From positions 1 to 26,773 of the forward strand of contig CAMNHM010000021.1 in assembly GCA_946539475.1 (NCBI GenBank): 26,773 bases of DNA, in the 5' to 3' direction. Made by a program: the position numbers and the translations under genes. Under the pieces are notes generated by a model. That model was not told where the DNA came from, searched no databases, and saw nothing but the letters and a program-made list of their open reading frames with translations. This stretch comes from an uncultured Prevotellaceae bacterium (GTDB taxonomy: Bacteria > Bacteroidota > Bacteroidia > Bacteroidales > Bacteroidaceae). Of this stretch, positions 1 through 7,351 are shown piece after piece (the first letter of the stretch is position 1; each line of letters starts with the position of its first letter).

Positions 1-1074
1 GAGCCATTCCTGGTTGTCGAGGTACCAGCGCACGGTCTTCTCAATGCCTTCCTCGAACTGCAGGCTCGGCTCCCATCCGAGTTCCCGCTGCAGCTTTGAA
101 GAGTCGATGGCATAGCGCAGGTCGTGTCCGGCGCGATCGGTGACGAAGGTTATGAGGTCCATGTCCTCACCTTCCTTGCGGCCGAGCAGACGGTCTACGG
201 TGTTGATGAGCACCTTGATGATGTCGATGTTCTTCCACTCGTTGAAGCCACCGATATTGTAAGTCTCGGCAATCATGCCTTCATGGAAGATCAGGTCGAT
301 AGCCCGGGCATGGTCTTCGACATAGAGCCAGTCACGGACGTTCTCTCCCTTCCCATAGACGGGCAACGGCTTACGATGGCGTATATTGTTGATGAACAAC
401 GGGATGAGTTTCTCCGGGAACTGATAGGGCCCGTAGTTGTTCGAGCAGTTGGTTACGATGACGGGCAAGCCATACGTATCGTGATAGGCACGCACGAAGT
501 GGTCGCTCGAAGCTTTGGCAGCGCTGTATGGAGAGTGCGGATTGTATTTCGTTGTCTCCAGGAAGAACTTGTCGCCATAAGCCAAGTGATGCTCGGCACT
601 GCTGGCAGTGGTCGTAAATGGCGGCTCAATACCTTCGGGATGTGTCAGCTCAAGTGCTCCATACACCTCGTCGGTAGAAATGTGATAGAAGCGTTTTCCC
701 TCATACCGCTCAGGCAAGCTCTCCCAATAGAGCTTGGCTGCCTGCAGCAGGCTCAGCGTACCCATCACGTTGGTCTTTGCAAAGGTGAAGGGATCCTTGA
801 TGGAGCGGTCGACATGGCTCTCTGCAGCCAGATGGATGATGCCGTCGACTTTCTTCTCCTGCATCAGCTTGTAGAAGGCGTCAAAGTCGCAAATATCCAT
901 CTTTACAAACTCATAGTTCGGACGGTCTTCGATGTCCTTCAGGTTTGCCAGGTTACCGGCATAGGTCAGCTTGTCGAGATTGATAATGTGATAGTCGGGA
1001 TACTTGTTCACAAAGAGGCGCACGACATGACTTCCAATAAAGCCCGCGCCACCGGTAATAACGATTGTTTTCAT
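1..1074 (-). CDS. rfbB: dTDP-glucose 4,6-dehydratase, C-terminal end cut by window
   Basis: This enzyme converts dTDP-glucose to dTDP-4-keto-6-deoxyglucose in the cytoplasm, an early step in making dTDP-rhamnose and related sugars for surface polysaccharides. The start at 1074 gives MKTIVITGGAGFIGSH, the NAD-binding Rossmann motif of extended short-chain dehydrogenases. The catalytic Thr-Asp-Glu is seen as STDEVYG (T134, D135, E136) and the YxxxK pair as Y183 and K187. An insertion of roughly 15-20 residues before the YxxxK motif (TTTASSAEHHLAYGDKFFLE) is, as I recall, usual in Bacteroidetes homologues. The frame is open for 358 codons and runs off the window at NQEWL, so probably only about 20 residues are missing. 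It begins 5 bases after the stop of the small membrane protein and is probably cotranscribed with it. No rmlA, rmlC or rmlD is visible here; they could lie beyond base 1. Confidence 0.95.
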   Translation of the reverse strand, partial: MKTIVITGGAGFIGSHVVRLFVNKYPDYHIINLDKLTYAGNLANLKDIEDRPNYEFVKMDICDFDAFYKLMQEKKVDGIIHLAAESHVDRSIKDPFTFAKTNVMGTLSLLQAAKLYWESLPERYEGKRFYHISTDEVYGALELTHPEGIEPPFTTTASSAEHHLAYGDKFFLETTKYNPHSPYSAAKASSDHFVRAYHDTYGLPVIVTNCSNNYGPYQFPEKLIPLFINNIRHRKPLPVYGKGENVRDWLYVEDHARAIDLIFHEGMIAETYNIGGFNEWKNIDIIKVLINTVDRLLGRKEGEDMDLITFVTDRAGHDLRYAIDSSKLQRELGWEPSLQFEEGIEKTVRWYLDNQEWL

Positions 1075-1079
1075 ATTCT

Positions 1080-1265
1080 TTATTGTTTTTTCTTTTTTCG
1101 ATTATAGATGCCTAGGGCGAACATGACGACAAAGGCTATGATAAACGTCTGCGATGCCTCCTGCCACGACTCCTCCAGTCCCAGCATATAACATAATAAC
1201 GTAGCAACGACGGCAACTATTGTGTCGAGGAGCAACTCAGGTATCCATTTTTTCAGTTCATCCAT
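1080..1265 (-). CDS. Small two-helix membrane protein, function unknown
   Basis: A 61-residue protein I cannot name. It has a short charged N-terminus (MDELKKW), a first hydrophobic helix at about residues 11-30, a short polar turn containing EESWQEAS, a second helix at about 37-54, and a basic tail NRKKKKQ. The tail suggests, by the positive-inside rule, that the C-terminus is in the cytoplasm. Its ATG lies inside the last codons of the metallophosphoesterase gene (8-base overlap), and rfbB starts 5 bases after its stop. This supports it as a real, translationally coupled gene rather than a chance frame. It could be a small holin-like or accessory membrane protein, but nothing in the sequence decides that. 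Confidence 0.7.
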   Translation of the reverse strand: MDELKKWIPELLLDTIVAVVATLLCYMLGLEESWQEASQTFIIAFVVMFALGIYNRKKKKQ

Positions 1266-1764
1266 TGTGTCGTGGGTCAGAGAGAGTTATCACTTCTAGA
1301 TCTTTGAAGGTGGAACCGTCGATGACCAGGCGCATCAGCGTGCGTTCCTTGTGCCATCCTTGAAGGCCTGCAGCTCCGGGATTCAGGTGGAGCAGGTTGA
1401 GTGTCTTGTCGAACTTCACCTTCAGTATATGCGAATGTCCGGCTATGAACAACTGTGGAGGATTGGCAAAGAGCGTAGAACGGATACTGTGGTCGTAGTT
1501 GCCGGGATAGCCGCCGATATGCTTGATGAGCACATCGACATCCTCGCACTTAAAGCGGTTCAGCTCGCGATACATCAGCCGGAGGTCGCCCCCGTCGCAG
1601 TTGCCGCAGACAGCCCTGAAGGGCCTGAACGCTGCCAGCCGCTCAGCCACCTCTACGCTACCGATGTCCCCTGCATGCCATATCTCGTCACAAGGTTCGA
1701 AGTAATGCAGGTACTTCGGATCCCAGTACCCATGAGTATCGCTGATGATGCCAATCCTTTTCAT
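1258..1764 (-). CDS. YfcE-type metallophosphoesterase
   Basis: A 168-residue calcineurin-like phosphoesterase of the small MJ0936/YfcE type, expected to be a cytoplasmic two-metal phosphodiesterase of unknown natural substrate. The metal-binding motifs are all present in order: SDTHG (D9, H11), HAGD (D33), CGNCD (N55), H82, and GHSH (H110, H112). The length matches the single-domain family and there is no signal peptide. The start at 1764 places it 3 bases after the stop of the cytidylate-kinase-like gene, and its 3-prime end overlaps the next gene by 8 bases, so it sits inside an operon. Family membership is firm from the motifs. Substrate is not predictable, because relatives act on varied phosphodiesters in vitro. 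Confidence 0.9.
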   Translation of the reverse strand: MKRIGIISDTHGYWDPKYLHYFEPCDEIWHAGDIGSVEVAERLAAFRPFRAVCGNCDGGDLRLMYRELNRFKCEDVDVLIKHIGGYPGNYDHSIRSTLFANPPQLFIAGHSHILKVKFDKTLNLLHLNPGAAGLQGWHKERTLMRLVIDGSTFKDLEVITLSDPRHNG

Positions 1765-1767
1765 ACG

Positions 1768-2400
1768 CTACTTCTGAAATCGTCTTCTGATGAACTCGGC
1801 AATGAATTTCTCCGTTGCCTCCAGCCCCAGGAGCGACGAGTCGATGCAGAGGTCGTAGCCAGTGGCCATTCCCCATTTCTTCCCCGTGTAATACTGATAG
1901 TAGTCGGCGCGCCGGCGCTCGCCATGCTCTATGAGCTTGCGGGCATCGTCGGCTGATATGCCCGACTTGGCAGAAACATTGTGGATACGGAAATCCATGG
2001 GCGCCGTTATAAAGATGCTGACCGTGTTAGGAAAGTCACGAAGCACATAGTCGGCACAGCGGCCGACAAAGACGCACGACCCCTTCTCGGCTTCTTTCCG
2101 TATGGCATCGCTCTGAAACTTGAAGAGGCTCTCCTGCGAGAAGTTGTTCTGATAGAAATTGTTCTCGCCTACGTGAGGAGCATGCATATTGAACAGCGAG
2201 CGCAGGAAGCCCCGATGCTCGTCGTTCTGCTCGAAGAACTCCTCCGAGAAGCCGCTCTCCTTTGCTGCCAGGTTGAGAATCTCCTTGTCGTAGTACTGCG
2301 CGTTGAAGTCGTTGGCGAGCATGCGTCCGATGTCGTGACCGCCACTTCCCAACTGTCGTCCTACGTTAATGATAATCTTATCAGCAAACCCTTTGTCCAT
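1768..2400 (-). CDS. Cytidylate kinase-like family protein
   Basis: A 210-residue protein resembling the cytidylate-kinase-like family (Pfam PF13189). It opens with a P-loop-like element, INVGRQLGSGGHDIGRMLA at about residues 11-29, where GSGGHDIG replaces the classic GKS/T. Further family features are the VGRCADYVL segment near the middle, the basic run GERRRADYYQYYTGKKWG, and the ending YDLCIDSSLLG, all typical of these nucleoside monophosphate kinase relatives. It lies 12 bases after the MATE gene and 3 before the phosphoesterase gene. I infer a cytoplasmic kinase. It should not be read as the essential cytidylate kinase Cmk, which is a different protein. The adjacency to a MATE transporter is, from memory, common in Bacteroidetes and may mean a functional link. 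Confidence 0.8.
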   Translation of the reverse strand: MDKGFADKIIINVGRQLGSGGHDIGRMLANDFNAQYYDKEILNLAAKESGFSEEFFEQNDEHRGFLRSLFNMHAPHVGENNFYQNNFSQESLFKFQSDAIRKEAEKGSCVFVGRCADYVLRDFPNTVSIFITAPMDFRIHNVSAKSGISADDARKLIEHGERRRADYYQYYTGKKWGMATGYDLCIDSSLLGLEATEKFIAEFIRRRFQK

Positions 2401-2412
2401 ATACCTTAATTA

Positions 2413-3762
2413 TTATGTATGTTGACGGAACTCTCGCATATATCGCCACATCACCCAGGCAGCCACCAGCGCGGCGATTCCATCGCTCGTAGGCAGTGAA
2501 GCCCATAGTCCATCGAGCCCCCAAATGAGCGGGAACACCCCTATAAGCGGCAACAGGAAGAGCAACTGTCGCGACAACGACAGGAAAATGGCAATCTTCA
2601 CCCGCCCTATGCACTGGAAGAAGTTGGTCACCACGGCCTGAAAGCCGATGATGGGGAACAGCAGCATGTTGATGCGGATGCCATAGGCCGACATCTCTAT
2701 TTGTGTAGGATCGTGGGTCAGTACACGAGCCATCGCGGTGGGGAAGAGCATCGCCATCAGCCATCCAAACACCATGACTGCCGTTGCCGAGAAGATGGCC
2801 AGGTTCAGGCATCGCATCATGCGGTCGAACTTCTTTGCTCCATAGTTATAGCCCGCTATGGGCTGCATGCCTTGGTTGATACCGATGACAAACATAAAGA
2901 AGAGCATGCCCCACGTGTTGGCAATGCCGTAGGCACCCACAGCCATATCGCCACCGTATGCCAGGAACTGTCGGTTCATAAAGATCACGATAACACACGA
3001 GGTGACATTCATCAGGAATGGCGAGATGCCTATCGAGATAATGTTCTTCACCAGATCGGCTTTCAGCCGGTAGATGCCGCGCTTCAGGTGGAGCAGCTCC
3101 TTCTTGTTCGAGAATATCCACATCTGCCAGCACATGGCCAGTGTCTGCGAAGTGATGGTTGCCAGCGCTGCTCCCCGTATGCCCCATCTGAACCACCATA
3201 CGAAGGCTATGACCAACACGATGTTGCATGCCACGGTGAAGAGCGTGGCATACATCGCATGCTTTGGCTTTCCGCTGGCCCTGAGCACAGCGTTCATACC
3301 AAAATACATGTGAGTAATCATATTACCAGCAAGGATGACCTCCATAAACTCACGAGCATAGGGCAGCGTCACGTCGGATGCTCCGAAGAAATAGAGGATG
3401 GGATCGAGGAACACCATGCAGACGGCCATGAAGAGGAAACCGATGATGAGATTCAGCGTCACCGTGTTTCCCAGCAGGTGCTCAGCCGTGTTATAGTCGC
3501 GCTGCCCCAGCTTCACGCTGATCGATGTCGATGCGCCCACACCCACAGCAGCGCCGAAGGCCCCGCTAAGGTTCATAAAGGGGAAGGTGACCGTCAGGCC
3601 GTTGATGGCGTCGGCGCCCACGACCTGGCCTATCGACGCTCGGTCGATGATGTTATAGAGCGACGAGGCGGTCATGGCCACTATAGCTGGCAGGGCATAC
3701 TGCCAAAGCAGTGCGCCCACGGGTTTTTGTCCCAGTTCAAGTGCCTTTTGCTTATTGTCCAT
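2413..3762 (-). CDS. MATE family multidrug/Na+-driven efflux transporter
   Basis: A 449-residue inner-membrane protein with about 12 hydrophobic helices and no signal peptide, matching the usual MATE length. The first half begins VGALLWQYALPAIVAMTASSL followed by NIIDRASIGQVVGADAINGL, characteristic of the MepA/DinF-like branch. A similar alternation recurs in the second half (NIISIGISPFLMNVTSCVIVI and GINQGMQPIAGYNYGAKKFD). MATE proteins export cationic drugs or metabolites in exchange for Na+ or H+; the substrate here is unknown. The gene is first in the minus-strand run and has a good Bacteroidetes promoter ending about 13 bases before its ATG, so the transcript leader would be very short. 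No regulator gene is adjacent. Confidence 0.93.
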   Translation of the reverse strand: MDNKQKALELGQKPVGALLWQYALPAIVAMTASSLYNIIDRASIGQVVGADAINGLTVTFPFMNLSGAFGAAVGVGASTSISVKLGQRDYNTAEHLLGNTVTLNLIIGFLFMAVCMVFLDPILYFFGASDVTLPYAREFMEVILAGNMITHMYFGMNAVLRASGKPKHAMYATLFTVACNIVLVIAFVWWFRWGIRGAALATITSQTLAMCWQMWIFSNKKELLHLKRGIYRLKADLVKNIISIGISPFLMNVTSCVIVIFMNRQFLAYGGDMAVGAYGIANTWGMLFFMFVIGINQGMQPIAGYNYGAKKFDRMMRCLNLAIFSATAVMVFGWLMAMLFPTAMARVLTHDPTQIEMSAYGIRINMLLFPIIGFQAVVTNFFQCIGRVKIAIFLSLSRQLLFLLPLIGVFPLIWGLDGLWASLPTSDGIAALVAAWVMWRYMREFRQHT

Positions 3763-3775
3763 AATAAAGTGAGTG

Positions 3776-3807
3776 CAAAGGTACGAAGAAAGAAGCGAAA
3801 AACCAAA
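3776..3807 (-). promoter_or_regulatory. Bacteroidetes-type promoter for the MATE operon
   Basis: Reading the minus strand, TTTG (3807-3804) is followed by exactly 20 bases and then TACCTTTG (3783-3776), matching the Bacteroidetes primary sigma consensus TTTG-N19-21-TAnnTTTG. The ATG is at 3762, so the leader would be only a few bases long. Confidence 0.7.
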
Positions 3808-3812
3808 ATAAA

Positions 3813-3844
3813 TTTGGAATTTCGCTCAGTTATTCGTACCTTTG
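3813..3844 (+). promoter_or_regulatory. Bacteroidetes-type promoter for the protease-xseAB operon
   Basis: TTTG (3813-3816), 20 bases, then TACCTTTG (3837-3844), 23 bases before the protease ATG. The -7 box is identical to that of the opposite promoter, and the two -33 elements are only 5 bases apart, so the two promoters are back-to-back. Confidence 0.7.
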
Positions 3845-3867
3845 CACACCAAAATCAATCGCCACCC

Positions 3868-5319
3868 ATGATGAAGAACCTTTTACTGCTGACCGCCTTC
3901 CTGCTGTTGGCTGCGACAGACGGCCTGGCTGCCAAGACGAAAGTCGCTGGCAAGAAGACCTACGTATACCGTTATCACCTCACCGACAAGCAGGCCACCA
4001 CCTACTCGCTCGACAAGCCCACGCGCTTTCTCTCGCGCCAGAGCATAGAGCGCCGGGAGCGACAGGGATGCCGGCTAGACTCTACCGACCTGCCAGTGCC
4101 CAAGGCATACGTCCGCCAGTTTGCCGTGAAGGGAGCTGAAGTGCTGGGCACCAGCCGCTGGCAGAACACCGTCGTAGTGCGCTCGGCCGACACGCTGCTG
4201 TTGCAACGACTGGCCCAGCTGCCCATCGTCAGCAATGCGCGCTGCGTTTACATCGCCCCCGACTCGATTGACGAAAAGGACGACATCCGCTGGAACGTTC
4301 ATACGACGTTCAATCGCTGGGACTCCGTGAAGAACGACCCATACGGCATGGCTCGCGAGCAGATAGAGATGCTGGGCGGCATACGCCTGCACGAAGCCGG
4401 GTTCACCGGCAAGGGCGTCACGGTAGCCATCCTCGACGGTGGCTTCCAAAACTACGACCGCATTCCGGCCCTTCAGCATGCCAAGCTACTGGGAGTGAAA
4501 GACTTTGTCGACCCCGCTAACACCGACCCCGCCCGTATGGCCGATACTCCCTACCCCACCCGAGGCACCTCGTTCCAAACGATTGACCACGGCACGAAGG
4601 TCTTCTCCGCCATGGCGGCAAACGCCCCAGAGGTCATGATCGGCACTGCTCCCGATGCCTCCTACTGGCTTCTGCGCTCCGAGGTGAACGACGTTGAGCA
4701 GCCCATCGAGGAAGACTATTGGACGATGGCCGCCGAGTATGCCGACTCCGTGGGAGCCGATGTCATCAACTCGTCGCTGGGTTACTATACTTACGACGAC
4801 GGCCTGCCCAGCTACCGGCTGCGCGACCTCGACGGACGGACGGCCTTCATCTCACGCACGGCATCGATGCTGGCCAGCAAAGGCATCATCCTCTGCAACT
4901 CTGCCGGCAACTCAGGCATGGGGCCTTGGAAGAAGATTGGGGTGCCTGCCGATGCCCACGACATCCTGACCGTCGGTGCCGTCGACGGAAAAGGACAGCT
5001 GGCAGCATTCAGCAGCATCGGCCCTTCGCAGGACGGGCGCATCAAACCCGACGTCGTGGCACGAGGCAGCAACACCACGCTCATCTCAGGACGCGGCACA
5101 CTGGTTCACGACATGGGGACATCGTTCTCAACGCCTGTCACTTGTGGCATGGTGGCATGCCTCTGGCAAGCGCTCCGACAGCTGAGAGCCAAGGACATCA
5201 TGGAGCTCATCCGTACCAGTGCCGACCGGCACGATGCTCCCGACAACATCTACGGACACGGGCTGCCCAATTTCTGGAAAGCCTATCAGCAAGGACTAAG
5301 CCCCACCCACCAGCCATGA
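3868..5319 (+). CDS. Secreted S8 (subtilisin-family) serine protease
   Basis: A 483-residue subtilase. The N-terminus MMKNLLLLTAFLLLAATDGL is a signal peptide, so it is exported to the periplasm or beyond. A pro-region of about 140 residues precedes the catalytic domain. The catalytic triad is complete: D190 in VAILDGGF, H241 in DHGTKVFSAMAA and S419 in MGTSFSTP, with the oxyanion Asn N348 in NSAGNSG. The start at 3868 was chosen because it begins the signal peptide and follows the promoter; the next codon (3871) is also ATG and equally possible. The frame stays open far upstream, but that part is antisense to the MATE gene. The C-terminus ends soon after the catalytic domain, and no type IX sorting domain is obvious. 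The stop overlaps the xseA start (ATGA), an odd pairing of a secreted protease with a nuclease. Confidence 0.92.
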   Translation: MMKNLLLLTAFLLLAATDGLAAKTKVAGKKTYVYRYHLTDKQATTYSLDKPTRFLSRQSIERRERQGCRLDSTDLPVPKAYVRQFAVKGAEVLGTSRWQNTVVVRSADTLLLQRLAQLPIVSNARCVYIAPDSIDEKDDIRWNVHTTFNRWDSVKNDPYGMAREQIEMLGGIRLHEAGFTGKGVTVAILDGGFQNYDRIPALQHAKLLGVKDFVDPANTDPARMADTPYPTRGTSFQTIDHGTKVFSAMAANAPEVMIGTAPDASYWLLRSEVNDVEQPIEEDYWTMAAEYADSVGADVINSSLGYYTYDDGLPSYRLRDLDGRTAFISRTASMLASKGIILCNSAGNSGMGPWKKIGVPADAHDILTVGAVDGKGQLAAFSSIGPSQDGRIKPDVVARGSNTTLISGRGTLVHDMGTSFSTPVTCGMVACLWQALRQLRAKDIMELIRTSADRHDAPDNIYGHGLPNFWKAYQQGLSPTHQP

Positions 5320-6629
5320 ACAGGCTCACCCTATATGAACTCAACTCACTGGTCCGACTGACCCTCGAGAACACGCTCTCCCAAGAATACTGGGTGGAGA
5401 CGGAATTGTCGGAATGCCGCGAGAACAAGGGCCACTGCTATCTGGAGCTCATCCAGAAGGACAGCCGTTCGGCCACGCCCATAGCGCGTGCCTCGGCCAA
5501 GTGCTGGGTCTCGAAATGGAGCGTCATACGGCCCTACTTCGAGCGAACCACCGGCCAGCGCCTACAGGCAGGCATGAAGGTGCTGCTGAAGGTGTATGCA
5601 CAGTTTCACGAGGCATACGGCTTCTCATGGATCGTCACCGACATCGACCCTACCTATACCCTCGGCGACATGGCCCGCAAGAGGCAGGAAATCATCCGGC
5701 AGCTAAAGGCAGAAGGGGTGTTCGACCTGCAGAAAGAGCTGTCGCTGCCGCTGTTCTGCCAGCACATCGCCGTGATCTCCTCTGCTACGGCCGCCGGCTA
5801 TGGCGACTTCTGCAACCAGCTGGCCGACAACCCCTACGGCTTCCAGTTCGACACCCGCCTCTTCCCCGCCACCATGCAGGGTGAAGGCGTGGAGCAAAGC
5901 ATCATCCATCAGCTGGAGAGGATATTCATGCTGCAAACCGAGAGCAGCGAACCTGCATGCCAATTCGACTGCGTCGTCATCATACGAGGGGGCGGCGCCA
6001 CCAGCGACATGAGCGGCTTCGACACACTGGCATTGGCCGAGAACGTGGCCAACTTCCCCATACCCATCATCACCGGCATCGGCCACGACCGCGATGAGAG
6101 CGTGCTCGACATGGTGAGCCACCTGCGCGTAAAAACGCCTACGGCTGCAGCATCCTTCCTGGTATCGCACCTGAAGGAAGTGCTTGATGCCGTCAACGAC
6201 GCCCAAGAGCGTATCGCAGGATACACCCAGCGGAAGCTGTCGGTGCTCAAAGCACAACTATCGGCCATGGCCGAGGTACTTCCAAGGGTATTCTCCACGA
6301 TCCGCACCCGACAAGAGGCACGTCTCGACAGCCTCTACAGCCGACTCGTCAGCCATGCACAGCAGAGAACCCTCAACCTCAGCCTGTCAATTGACAGCCT
6401 GGCTACGCGTCTGCCCATCTTGCTTGAGCACCGCATGATGAAAGAGAAGCACCAGCTTCAGCTCTTGGAGGAGAAAGCCAAGAGCCTCGACCCTGACCGC
6501 CTGCTCCGTCGCGGCTACAGCATGACGATGAAAGACGGCAGGATAGTACGTGATGCCACGCTGCTGCAGGCTGGCGACGAGATAGAGACCCGACTAGAAA
6601 AAGGAACCATCAAATCAATCGTAAAATGA
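5316..6629 (+). CDS. xseA: Exodeoxyribonuclease VII large subunit
   Basis: The catalytic subunit (437 residues) of exonuclease VII, a cytoplasmic nuclease that degrades single-stranded DNA from both ends. The N-terminal OB-fold region (about 1-105) begins LTLYELNSLVRLTLENTL. The catalytic domain carries the family hallmarks: AVISSATAAGYGDF, the glycine-rich VVIIRGGGATSDMSGFD, then ITGIGHDRDESVLDMV and KTPTAAA. A coiled-coil stretch follows (about 290-390), with the usual end DRLLRRGYSMTMKDGRIV. The start at 5316 overlaps the protease stop by four bases (ATGA), and its own stop overlaps xseB the same way. The three genes are therefore probably one translationally coupled operon. Length is normal. 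Confidence 0.97.
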   Translation: MNRLTLYELNSLVRLTLENTLSQEYWVETELSECRENKGHCYLELIQKDSRSATPIARASAKCWVSKWSVIRPYFERTTGQRLQAGMKVLLKVYAQFHEAYGFSWIVTDIDPTYTLGDMARKRQEIIRQLKAEGVFDLQKELSLPLFCQHIAVISSATAAGYGDFCNQLADNPYGFQFDTRLFPATMQGEGVEQSIIHQLERIFMLQTESSEPACQFDCVVIIRGGGATSDMSGFDTLALAENVANFPIPIITGIGHDRDESVLDMVSHLRVKTPTAAASFLVSHLKEVLDAVNDAQERIAGYTQRKLSVLKAQLSAMAEVLPRVFSTIRTRQEARLDSLYSRLVSHAQQRTLNLSLSIDSLATRLPILLEHRMMKEKHQLQLLEEKAKSLDPDRLLRRGYSMTMKDGRIVRDATLLQAGDEIETRLEKGTIKSIVK

Positions 6630-6826
6630 ACCAGGAACAGAAATACGAAGTAGCCTTCGCACAACTGCAGGACATCGTGCGCAAGATGGAGAGCGACGAG
6701 TACAGCATCGACGAAATCGCCGTGCAACTGAAAGAAGCACAGCGACTCATCAAGTTCTGCAAGGACAAGCTGACCAAGACAGAAGCTGAGATCCAGCAGA
6801 TTCAGTCGGAGCGCGAACTAGGCTGA
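6626..6826 (+). CDS. xseB: Exodeoxyribonuclease VII small subunit
   Basis: A 66-residue, mostly helical and highly charged protein that matches XseB in size and pattern (FAQLQDIVRKMESDEYSIDE, then LKEAQRLIKFCKDKL). Several XseB copies bind the coiled-coil of XseA to form active exonuclease VII. It starts in an ATGA overlap with xseA, which would help set subunit ratio by translational coupling. The last gene before a 558-base gene-free stretch, so the transcript should end in that region. Confidence 0.95.
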   Translation: MNQEQKYEVAFAQLQDIVRKMESDEYSIDEIAVQLKEAQRLIKFCKDKLTKTEAEIQQIQSERELG

Positions 6827-6876
6827 AGGGGCCTACGTAGGCAGCTGAGGACTGCTAAGCATAAAACCCTCAAACA

Positions 6877-6958
6877 AATTCTCTAGAGAATTCAAGCGTC
6901 AGCCGTAAGCTCACGACCCTTAAGTGCCGTTCTTACGGTTAAATTCTCTAGAGAATTT
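6877..6958. repeat. Two copies of a perfect AATTCTCTAGAGAATT palindrome
   Basis: The first copy is the 16-bp palindrome at 6877-6892. The second extends to 18 bp, AAATTCTCTAGAGAATTT, at 6941-6958. Their centres are 65 bases apart. Between them lies a further inverted repeat, CCGTAAG (6903-6909) and CTTACGG (6932-6938), so the whole 82 bases is roughly symmetric. It could be a dimeric-regulator site, a dispersed palindromic repeat or a structured RNA; the sequence alone does not decide. Confidence 0.75.
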
Positions 6959-7071
6959 GAAAGCCTCCCATATACCTTCCAAAATGAAGTAGGCTTCCGG
7001 AAACGCTTCAGCACGTAACCTGCAAGGTGTCCGAAGCATGGTTCCTGGCAAGCCCCCACCTGAAAACGGCA

Positions 7072-7153
7072 TGTCAACCTTATGTCAACCTCTGACAACC
7101 TCAAACAGGTTGCAACCCCTTTGTACATCGGGGTTATGTCAACCTGACAACCT
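7072..7153 (+). repeat. Cluster of five TG(T/A)CAACCT nonamers
   Basis: TGTCAACCT occurs at 7072-7080, 7083-7091 and 7137-7145; TGACAACCT occurs at 7093-7101 and 7145-7153. The first three are spaced 11 and 10 bases start to start, about one DNA helical turn. A partial inverted copy, AGGTTG, lies at 7107-7112. The spacing suggests an array of protein-binding sites or a decayed repeat element. It ends 168 bases before the -33 box of the ilvE promoter. Confidence 0.6.
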
Positions 7154-7156
7154 GTT
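7104..7156 (+). terminator. Candidate hairpin/terminator with two alternative pairings
   Basis: AACAGGTTG (7104-7112) can pair with CAACCTGTT (7148-7156), and the run of five T at 7155-7159 begins inside this arm, as in an intrinsic terminator. Alternatively CAGGTTG (7106-7112) plus AACCCC (7114-7119) can pair with GGGGTT (7130-7135) plus CAACCTG (7140-7146). The two structures exclude each other. It may end the xseAB transcript. Because it lies upstream of the predicted ilvE start site, attenuation of ilvE would need a second, more distant promoter. Confidence 0.4.
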
Positions 7157-7320
7157 TTTGAAAAATCTCTGGGAAATTGACTTTATCCGTAAGCTCCGCC
7201 TGTCCCCCCTCACCATGCCAGCAGCTCTCCCAAATGTGTTGAAAACTGTTATAAACGCAGCCATTTCCCTTGAAAGGTGCAAAAAAAAGGAACAGAAAAG
7301 CGAAATTTCAAGGGAAATAG

Positions 7321-7351
7321 TTGCTTAAACGCAGGATTTTGATTACTTTTG
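7321..7351 (+). promoter_or_regulatory. Bacteroidetes-type promoter for ilvE operon
   Basis: TTG (7321-7323), 20 bases, then TACTTTTG (7344-7351), which fits TAnnTTTG. It lies 33 bases before the ilvE ATG and probably drives ilvE, trmB, the leucine-rich-repeat gene and rubrerythrin. Confidence 0.65.

Noticed and set aside
2701..3867. Upstream extension of the protease open frame by 389 codons
   Set aside because: The extension is antisense to the MATE gene, crosses the promoter region, and would bury the signal peptide in the middle of the protein.
6877..6958. Possible CRISPR-like array from regularly placed palindromes
   Set aside because: There are only two copies with one spacer, and the repeat is a full palindrome; there are no cas genes in the window.
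7038..7328. 96-codon plus-strand open frame before ilvE, possible leader peptide
   Set aside because: It is made mostly of the TGTCAACCT repeats, has no protein-like pattern, shows no run of Ile, Leu or Val codons expected of a leader, and ends before the predicted ilvE promoter.
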